A stretch of DNA of 64,000 nucleotides from NCBI GenBank assembly GCA_950097015.1, contig CATNEN010000029.1, positions 6,033,501-6,097,500 of the forward strand. The letters are read 5' to 3'. The stretch comes from Macrostomum hystrix. Lineage: Eukaryota; Platyhelminthes; Macrostomidae. Positions 55,695 to 64,000 of the stretch are shown here, piece after piece. A model generated the notes under the pieces. It made no database searches. It worked only from the letters and a program-made list of their open reading frames with translations, and was not told where the DNA came from. Position numbers and translations under genes: made by a program. Positions within the stretch are counted from its first letter, which is position 1, and each line of letters opens with the position of its first letter.

Positions 55695-58600
55695 ATGAAA
55701 GTTTGCACGCTGCTGCTGCTACTGCTAGCGCTCTGTGGAGCAGCCAGTGTTGTTGATGGTGCTAGCGTAAAGGTACCAGTCGCCAGTAAGTCATCATAAG
55801 TACTTATTTCATTTGCACTGATAATATGTTCTAACAACTGTGTATTTCATGATTTCTGTACGAGATTTAATCACTAAATAATTTATTGAACCGGATTGGG
55901 CTCCAGCGAAAGTAGCTACAGCTTTTGTGGGGCGCATCTGAAGGCTACCGTACGGCTGTTCAGTCCTGTACGGTGTACGGACTGGGAGGGGGCGCCACCA
56001 CCCTTTATTAATCCCAGCTATCCATTTGATAGGTGGGTGAACTTAGCAATGCAGATTTAAATGTCTTATTAAAGGATATAGATTGTTCTTGTGGTGTCGG
56101 GAACGAACCCCCGACCTTTATGTCATGAGTCCGATGCTCTGACCACTACTCCCTACAACTCCCTATACAAGGCTACAAACCGATACAACCCGAGTGAATA
56201 AGTTCGAGAGCTGTTATTTATCGGAAATTCATTCGTTCGAATTCCTTAAAGGTGCTCCGCAGTCTCAGCTATGCCAAATTAACAGGCGGCAGATCATGGA
56301 GGCTGCCCGCCGGTTCTACAAGGCGCAATACGATACTAAAGTGCTGCTGCTGAAGCTGCAAATCCGTCGCCAACAGCTGGCCGAGAAAAGACGTCGCTAC
56401 CAGCAGTTCTTGCAGAGAATGCGCCAAAGGCACCAGCGCAGAATTCGCCGGCGTATGCTGAGATTCAAGCGCCGAGCGCAAAAGGTTAGGAAGCTATTTA
56501 AGAGAAAACTCAGATACGTTACAAAAAGGTATCAGAGAAAAGTGATGCGGAAGTTGAAAGCAAAGCCGATGTCGAATCGAAGGCTTCGTTTGGTCCAGAA
56601 GGCTTTCTTCAGAAAGGGAATCATTTCTAAGAAAGCTGCCAAAATCGCCAGCAAGCCAATCAAACTGAAGACAAACGCGGTGCGCCGAGTAATTCGTGGA
56701 AGATCAATTTGCAAGTGCCGAAGACTTACTCGGGGTCTGCAAAAACTCAGGTCTCCACACATCAACCGTAAGGCAAGGTACATTATGAAGCAGTACCAGA
56801 GAAAGGTGAAGAGGAGAGTAAATAGACGATTGAGACAGCTGACAAAAATGACTCGGCGATACATAACTGAGCAGGTGGACCGTAAAATAAGAATGCTGCG
56901 TCTGCACAGATGTTGCAGAGGACGCGGAAAGCAGCATGTTCTGAAGCGCAGGATTAGAATACTTGTGAGGCGCTTCCGAAGTAGAGTTCAGAGAGTTCAG
57001 CGTGCTAGGAGACGCAGGATCACACGAACTGTCATTAGGCGCTACAGAAAGCCTCTTAGAAGAAAACTAAGAAGAATTCTTCGAAGAGTAAGGCGTCGAG
57101 GTGGCCGAAGAAGAATTCGACAATACAGCCGTCGAACTAGGCGTATTGTCAGAAAGATTTTGAGGAGAAGGCGATCAATTCGTAGAGTCATCAGAAGGCG
57201 AGTTTCTAGAAGGCGTTTGACTCGAAGACTTTCCAGAAGGCGATCAACTCGCCGAGTTTCTAGAAGGCGTTTGACTCGAAGACTTTCCAGAAGGCGATCA
57301 ACTCGCCGAGTTTCTAGAAGGCGTTTGACTCGAAGATTTTCCAGAAGGCGATCAAATCGCCGAGTTTCTAGAAGGCGTTTGACTCGAAGATTTTCCAGAA
57401 GGCGATCAACTCGCCGAGTTTCTAGAAGGCGTTGGAGAGTGAGGCGACGAGTTATATACCGTCGACCTTTCAGACCACGGCGAGTTACACGACGGTTTTC
57501 AAGAATTCGTCGAGTGATCAGAAAACACAGACGACTCGTTCAAAAGAGAAGAGTGGTATATCGGGCCGCAAAGTATGGTCGACGAGTGAGCAATAGTTTT
57601 AGGCCAAGGAAGTATCAGCAGAACAAGACAACCAGGCGTGTGATAAGAACGAAACCTATTCGCAAGCTCATTACCAAACGTAGACTGGTTAAGAAGCAGC
57701 GAAAGAATCAAAAGAAAATTAAAAGAGTTGGCAAAGTAGTAAAAAGAATAAAAGTCATTCGAGCGAGTGCGAGAAAACTGAAAAAAGCAAAAAATAATAA
57801 AAAAAATTCTAAACCCATTAGACGATTGAAAAACGTAAGAATTCAGAAGCAAAGTCGAATTATCAAGAATCGACTGACAAGGCCCAAAAAAATAGTATTG
57901 CGGCGCACTGGACGTCGAAGGATACTTGTGAGGCGCACTGGACGTCGAAGGGTACTTGTGAGGCGCACTGGACGTCGAAGGGTACTTGTGAGGCGCACTG
58001 GACGTCGAAGGGTACTTGTGAGGCGCAATGGACTTCGAAGGGTACTTGTGAGGCGCACTGGACGTCGAAGGGTACTTGTGAGGCGCACTGGACGTCGAAG
58101 GGTACTTGTGAGGCGCAATGGACTTCGAAGGGTACTTGTGAGGCGCACTGGACGTCGAAGGGTACTTGTGAGGCGCACTGGACGTCGAAGAGTGTTCGTG
58201 AGGCGCTCTGGGCGCCGAAGGGTCTACCGAAGAAGGCACATCAAGATCAGCAGCACCAGGGTCATAAAGAGAGTACAGCACTTGGTTGCTCAAGTAAGGC
58301 GAGCTTTGCGCAGCAGTTTGGCTAAAAGACGGATTGTTCGACGCATCCGAACGCGTCGAGTAGCACTTAGACGACGTCTGCGAAGAATCGTTGTCAAGAG
58401 GCGTGCTCTAAAACGACGTATCGCCTCGATTCAGGCAAGACGAGCTCGCCTAATCAAGCGAATTCGCCAGCTGAGACATAGGAAAATAAAAATTATAAAG
58501 TCAAAGAAGGCTCCATCTAAGCGAATCGCATTGAAGGTTTCAATTAGACGCAGGACCGTTCGGATTGAGAAGCGCGTCAGCCAGATCGCAAAGCGCATCT

Positions 58601-61600
58601 CGCAGTGCTCACGAAAGATATTCCGACTAAGACAAAGAAGAACCAGAATGAAGCAGAGAATTACTAGAATTTCCAAGCGCCGCCTAAGACTGAAGAAGCG
58701 TTACGTTGTTGTGCGAAGAAAGGTTCGCCTTCAGATCATCAAGTTTAAGCGATTGAACAGACAAAAGCGAAGATTTTTGAGACGCGTGGTGAGAAGGAGG
58801 CTTGTTCGCCGTCGAACCCTTGTCCGCGTTGTTAGACATTCCAGGCGAGTGTTGCGACGCACTATCAGGCGAATGGTTTATAAACGAAAAGCGAGAGTTT
58901 CGAAGAAAATAAGGCCACGAGTCGTGATCCGAAAGCTAACTGGTCTGCATCGCAAGAGAACTGTTTCGAGAGTGGTAAGAAAATTCCACAGTTTGGCCAA
59001 GCGAGTAGCCACCGCTGCTCGCAGGAAGCTCGTGAGCCGAAGCAGAATCCTTAGAATTCAGAGGCGACGCATTGTACTAAGACGAAGGGTGAGAAAAATC
59101 AAGCAACGTGCAAGGATTCTGAAACGAAGAATCACAATTATCAAATTCCGTCGAAGAAAGCTAATAAAGCAGCTCAAGCTTGTCCAGTCTCGCAAATTAG
59201 CTGGACGAAAGACAATCAAAACACAAATAATTATCAAGCGGATTGTTAGAAAAATAGCTGTCTGCAGTCGACGCATACGAAGACTGCGAGTTCGAAGAGT
59301 TAGACTAACTAGACGCATTGTAAGGACCACGCGCAGACGCAGAGTCTTGCGATTCAGAGTGCGCACAATAAAGCGCAGAATTGTTAGGCAGGACCGTGTC
59401 GTAAGCCGTTTGTATAAAAAGATTCTAGTTAGAAATATCCGTTGGAAAGTTTTTGGCAAGAAGACTATGCGACGCATTATAAAAAGCAATCTGATTGTGA
59501 CTTCTCGAGCCAGCAAGCGTACAGTCGAACAGAAAAAGGTCATCAAGAAGAAAGTGCCTAGCAAGCTTAAGCCTAAAATCCTATTAAAAAAGAGTAAGAA
59601 GTTGAGAGTTGTTGCAAAACGAGCAGTGAAGGAACTAAACAATGTCAACAAGAGAGTCGAGCGCATAATTCGTCGTATGCTCGTCTCCAAGAGGCGAGTT
59701 GTTCACATTCAGAAACGCACCAGACACCTTAAGCGTAGAATTCAGCGCATCAGTCGCAGAAGAGTGATTGTCAAGAGATATTTAAATAAGATCAAGGCTA
59801 GACGAGTTGTGCTAATAAAACGTCTGAAAGTGCTTCAACAGAATAAGGTTGTGCAAAAAAAGAAGACAAGAAAGGTCGTAAGAGTTTCCGCTATCAGGAC
59901 GATTAGGAGGCTGACTCGACGAATTGCTAGGTACACAAAGCGCTTGCAGCGAGTTTCACGCAGAAATGTACAGCTCAAGGCGAAGATTCTTCGAATTTCA
60001 CGCAGACGCCAGCGGCTCGTAAAAAGAGTCTTGATCCTAAAGAAGAAAACTCAGATTAGAAAGGTACGATTCAATACGCTACTGCAACGATTCCAGCGAC
60101 GCATTATGAAGTACAAAGTTACCAACGTGAAGGTCATGCGCGTTGCAGTGAAGCGCGCCAAGATTCGACTTAACAAGACCATTAAGCTTAGGCGTCAAAA
60201 GCAGAAAATCAGCAAGCGTCTCATTCGCTCAAGAAAAGTGACCAGAAAAGTGAGAAAGTTGTTCCGAATAAACAGAAAGATTAATAGAAGGCGCGCTGTA
60301 AGACGGATTAAGAAAATCTACAAAAGAATTGTGCGCGCTAAAGTTAAAGCGGTGGCTTGCCGACAGAGGATGATTTTTATTCGGCAGCGAAGAATTCAGT
60401 TGAGAAGGCGCATTCACAGAATCAGAGATAGAAGCCAAAGGCTGAGGAGGCGCATCAGGACCGTAGTGAAACGTAGGAGAAAACTTATTAGGCGAATCAA
60501 GCACCTAAAAGCTAAGAAACTGTCATTCCGTCGGCTTTTGTCATCCAAAGCAAAGGCCAAAGTAGAAACAGTGAGAAGGATCAGCAAAATCGATTCTCGC
60601 ATTAAGCGCATAACCAACAAGCTGTCCGCTTGCACTGGGCGAATCGTCATACTCAAGAGACGTCGTGTTCAGCTAAAGGCCAGAATCTTGCGAATCTCAA
60701 CGCGCCAACATCGCCTTCGCCGCCGCTTCGTAACAATCAAACGAAGAACTCGTCGGCAGGAGCACAAGGTCAGGCGTCTTATTATAAGAAAACGGCGATT
60801 CACTAAGCGAGTATTAAACAAAAGACTTATTAGCCGCCGTACCATTTATAGAATTTCTGTTAAGACCCGCCGCATTGTGAAGCGCCTTGTTCGCCGAACT
60901 CGCAAGAGGTTTATTACCAGACGTTTGAACAGAACGCGCAGAGTGAGACGCCGACGGGTTATCGCCGCTGTGCGCTCAAAGCGAGTTGTTATTTCCGGAT
61001 TGAAAGTAGTTCTTCCGCGCCTTGTGTCATCGAGAAGGACTCCTCCACTTAAGCCAAGATTTAAGCGCAAGGTAATCCCTGTTTAAGAGGCTTCGTCAGA
61101 AACTACATCGAAGAAAAGTGAAGATTGCCCGTAAGTTGAACCCTCGCGTTTTGATTCGCAAGATTGCCCAGCGTCGCGTGAAGGTTCGTGCCTCTGTAAA
61201 CAAGGTTCTTGGTGTAAAGAAGGCACTAAAGGTGACAAAGACTGAAGTAGTTGCCAAGAAGATCCTACAGTCCAAACGGCCAGTGCCCGTTAAGAATCTC
61301 AAGCGACTGCAGGCCGCGCTGAAGCTAAAGCTTCAAAAGTTGAATCAGAAACTCGTGTCAGTTGCGCCAGCTTTCAGAAGGCTTGTTCAGAGAACAGAAT
61401 CGGCCTACGCAACAGATGAGAATACTTTGAATACGGAAATCACGAGCAGTCTTGTGCAGTCTCAGGAGGCCTATACGCAGGTACTGAATCAGCAGAAGTG
61501 GCTGTACAACACGGAATACCAGACTCTGGTTTCGGAAGATTACAAAACTGCCGAGGAAGGTGGGTGACTCAGAAATTTGTACAAGTGCCCTTGGCTTGCA

Positions 61601-64000
61601 TTAATCAAATCGACACGACTTTTTTCTTTCCAGAAATTGATCCGAGAACAAATAAATGGGTCGTGAAATCAACTGAAAGAGGTAAGCTTATCCTTCAACA
61701 AAAAAACTTAAACTTTGGCTGAAACATCGAGTCTCTTGTACTGAAAACTGAAAGTTGGCATGTTACCATCGCATGCAGTATGTCAATTAGCCGGGGCATC
61801 ATAAACTGTTAAACAGGCAAACATAGTTTGGGCAATCTGATTTACACTCAGAAACATGTTAAATCCCACACCTGAGCGAAACCCGACTTTTAGCTACCCA
61901 TGCCATGTCTCAATCAATTGCGCATATCGGGTTTAAATCGAGGGCTGGAGGGACAAGCTGCAGTTTGATTGTTGCGCAAGCATGGCGAGTGAATGAAAGT
62001 ACCTGTCTGAGCGGCTTACATTTACAAGCGTTGACTTCCAGTAGCACACAAGTATGCGGTTTAACATGTTTCTGATTGTAGTTAAGAGTAATTGTCGGGA
62101 TACTATTCGCGGCAATAAAAATTAATTTGCACCTGTTGAGATCAGAACGCGTGTGCCAAGAGTTTCTGACTGTATGATGAAAAGCGTGTCTTTGGTTTTA
62201 AATTTGCAGACTGGAGTCACTACAGCCTGGGCTGCTACAAGGACAGTGCGCAGCGGGATTTGAAGCACCTGGCAGAGAGCAGCGCAGCAATGAGCCTTTC
62301 TCGTTGCCGCAAGCTGTGCGTGGACCGCGGATATCCATTCTTCGGTGTGCAGAACTCAGTTGAGTGCTTCTGCGGCAGCTCTTACGGCAGCCATGGAGCC
62401 AGCCCGGTGAGCAGCTGCAATCTGCCGTGTCGTGGCGACCCGGCGCACATTTGCGGTGGACATTGGCACAACAGCATCTACTCAACTGGTCTCTCGGGTT
62501 AGTAGCCCTTATTTCGTGCAAGACATGGGGGTCGGTGGCAGAGCGGTAAACGCGTTTGCCTCTCGCACCAAGGTCCCTAAGTTCGATCCACGGCGAGGCC
62601 ACATTTATTTGGGGCGCAGACGCGGAGAGAAGGCTTGGAGCTTGTCGTGCAATTTACGCCCTTGAGGGCCAACCTTTTAGGCACAGTGAAGTGTACACTG
62701 CCTGTCGATGAGAAAGTCAGTGCAGATGTACACACCTGTGTGAGCGTATGCCTGCGTACAGTATTTGTGTGCATGTGTGCTCAGGAGTCAGCGAAATGGG
62801 CAGAATTGCCTCCTCGCTGGCTGCGGGTCTGGTGTCACCAAATGATGTCCCACTGCCCGCAGCCCTCCTGTGATTATTAATTATTAATAATAACTCGTGC
62901 GAGACATTACTCGTGGGTTCGCGGGGGCTGTAGACTGTAGTCTTAGTCCTGTCGACTGTAGACTGTAGTCTTAGTCCTGTAGACTGTAAACTGTAGTCTT
63001 AGTCCTGTAGACTGTAGACTGTAGACTGTTAGTCTTAGTCCTGCAGACTGTAGACTGTTAGTCTTAGTCCTGTAGTCTGTAGACTGTAGTCTTAGTCCTG
63101 TAGACTGTAGACTGTAGTCTTAGTCCTGTAGACTGTAGACTGTAGTCTTAGTCCTGTAGACTGTAGACTGTAGTCTTAGTCCTGTAGACTGTAGACTGTA
63201 GTCTTAGTCCTGTAGTCTGTAGACTGTTAGTCTTAGTCCTGTAGTCTGTAGACTGTAGTCTTAGTCCTGTATTCTGTAGACTGTAGTCGTAGTCCTGTAG
63301 TCTGTAGACTGTAGTCTTAGTCCTGTAGTCTGTAGACTGTTAGTCTTAGTCCTGTAGTCTGTAGACTGTAGTCTTAGTCCTGTAGACTGTAGACTGTAGT
63401 CTTAGTCCTGTAGACTGTAGACTGTAGTCTTAGTCCTGTAGACTGTAGACTGTAGTCTTAGTCCTGTAGACTGTAGACTGTAGTCTTAGTCCTGTAGACT
63501 GTAGACTGTAGTCTTAGTCCTGTAGTCTGTAGACTGTAGTCTTAGTCCTGTAGACTGTAGACTGTAGTCTTAGTCCTGTAGACTGTAGACTGTAGTCTTA
63601 GTCCTGTAGACTGTAGACTGTAGTCTTAGTCCTGTAGTCTGTAGACTATAGTCTTAGTCCTGTAGTCTGTAGACTGTAGTCTGCCGCAAGTAGTCTGTGG
63701 CCTGCAGCACAACAGATTTCAATCCTATTCTCTCACTGGCACTCGCTTGCTTTGCACATTGAATTCGGCAGGCTACAAACTTCTTAGTGTCGGCTGCTAC
63801 CATGACAAACCGATGCGCGACCTGCCACAGCTGGCCATCACCAGCGATAGCCTGACACTGAACAAGTGTTCCAAGGCCTGCAGCAAAATGCGCCGAAAAT
63901 ACTTTGGCGTGCAGAATGGCAGGGAGTGCTGGTGCGGCAACTCCTACGGTAGGTACGGCACAGCCGGATCGGACAGGTGCAACAAGCCCTGCGGCGGCAG
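55695..64000 (+). CDS. Secreted giant Arg/Lys-rich protein with WSC domains (3' end beyond window)
   Basis: Exon 1 (55695-55785) encodes a signal peptide (MKVCTLLLLLLALCGAASVV). Exon 2 (56252-61559) joins in phase 1 and encodes about 1,770 residues that are nearly half Arg and Lys with very few acidic residues. All six Arg codons are used, so the bias is at protein level. The pattern of Ile/Leu/Val every three or four residues predicts long amphipathic helices. Short repeats RRRLTRRLSRRRSTRRVS and GRRRVLVRRT and four diverged repeats of about 220 residues are visible. One extra base near 61077-61079 breaks the frame; both sides are equally basic, so the reading continues across it. Exon 3 (61634-61681), exon 4 (62210-62497) and exon 5 (from 63772) are phase 1-1. 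Exons 4 and 5 each encode a WSC domain (LGCYKDSAQRDL, ECFCGSSYG, ICGG; VGCYHDKPMRDL, ECWCGNSYG). WSC domains bind polysaccharides. An extracellular polycation that grips glycans is inferred. No orthologue recognised for the basic part. Confidence 0.85.
55900..56165 (-). mobile_element. SINE family 2 (tRNA-derived), copy B
   Basis: Lies in intron 1 of the secreted basic-protein gene. The minus strand has a tRNA-like head with AGTGGTCAGAGCATCGGACT and B box GGGTTCGTTCCC (head 56160-56085). The core GCGCATCTGAAGGCT then CGTACGGCTGTTCAGTCC is on the plus strand at about 55941-55977, the opposite orientation relative to the head compared with the copy at 34.0 kb. CCCAGCTATCC and TAGGTGGGTGAACTTAGC form a stem between them. 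Confidence 0.65.
57200..57440 (+). repeat. 54-bp coding repeat in the basic protein
   Basis: About four and a half units encoding RRRLTRRLSRRRSTRRVS; the variants are L/F and T/N. Nearly identical at DNA level, so recently amplified. Confidence 0.9.
57900..58220 (+). repeat. 30-bp coding repeat in the basic protein
   Basis: About eleven units of AGGCGCACTGGACGTCGAAG plus GGTACTTGTG, encoding GRRRVLVRRT, with an N-G-L variant unit (RRNGLRRVLV) twice in the same relative place, showing block duplication of three units. Confidence 0.92.
62527..62885 (+). mobile_element. SINE family 1, full-length copy
   Basis: In the intron after the first WSC exon. Head GGGTCGGTGGCAGAGCGG; the B-box region AAGTTCGATCCACGG has lost one base relative to the other copies. 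The complete body ends in ATTATTAATTATTAATAATAA. The short ATT/AAT tail is the likely 3' end type of the family. It starts 30 bases inside the donor. Confidence 0.87.
62930..63685. repeat. Intronic minisatellite, 28-bp unit
   Basis: About 27 units of TGTAGACTGTAGACTGTAGT plus CTTAGTCC (28 bp), with GTAGTCTGTAG variants. It follows the SINE within 50 bases and ends about 90 bases before the next WSC exon. GACT and AGTC alternate, so single strands could fold into short hairpins. Confidence 0.95.

Noticed and set aside
56085-56160. tRNA-Met-like gene (minus strand, CAT)
   Set aside because: Good T arm and B box, but the acceptor stem does not pair and the body matches a SINE; treated as a SINE head.
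58000-60656. Minus-strand frames opposite the basic protein (for example 57499-58293)
   Set aside because: Short shadows of the Arg-rich plus frame; they lack continuity and domain features.

Overview
The window is nuclear DNA of a multicellular animal. Genes are split by GT-AG introns, several encode animal-specific proteins (an SH3 adaptor of the NCKIPSD/SPIN90 type, an immunoglobulin-superfamily membrane protein), and there are tRNA-derived SINEs, hAT-type MITEs and a 5S rRNA gene of ordinary metazoan type. Many protein and repeat features would suit a spiralian invertebrate such as a free-living flatworm. That is inference; nothing here fixes the species.

Layout: 214-3258 (minus) encodes a coiled-coil protein with a decapeptide repeat, running off the left edge. 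3.9-8.9 kb is a block of four tandem arrays. 8.87-9.54 kb (minus) is a probable last exon of an unidentified gene. 11.9-14.25 kb (minus) is a Rab-family GTPase whose last intron is almost entirely a 16-bp array. 15-21 kb has no recognised gene and holds a TGTC microsatellite, a palindromic element, a 16-bp array and a complete hAT-like MITE with an 8-bp target duplication. 21,167-31,708 (plus) is a complete seven-exon NCKIPSD/SPIN90 orthologue of 660 residues. 32-37.4 kb is arrays and a SINE. 37,431-39,670 (minus) is a complete three-exon, three-Ig transmembrane protein. 40.45-40.67 kb is a decayed HSP70 fragment, followed by two arrays. 42,678-42,796 is a 5S rRNA gene lying between the arms of a roughly 700-bp imperfect palindrome. 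45,623-51,007 (minus) is a complete eight-exon pyridoxal kinase of 321 residues. 53,376-53,940 (minus) is a small Cys-containing protein. From 55,695 to the right edge (plus) runs a secreted protein made of about 1,770 residues of Arg/Lys-rich sequence followed by WSC carbohydrate-binding domains.

The strongest candidate for something undescribed is this last gene: a signal peptide, then a very long super-basic helical region built from four diverged repeats of about 220 residues, then at least two WSC lectin-like domains. A secreted polycation that also binds sugars would suit crosslinking of anionic mucus, glue or granule matrix, but function is inference.

The other striking property is the density of minisatellites. 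More than twenty arrays, mostly with unrelated units of 13-55 bp, cover about 18 kb by my boundaries, and many sit in introns close to splice sites. Some carry recognisable transcription-factor sites in every unit (AGGTCA, ATGAGTCAT, CAGGTGGGAA). Exon boundaries were chosen by reading splice signals, phase and family homology by eye; none was confirmed with transcript data.
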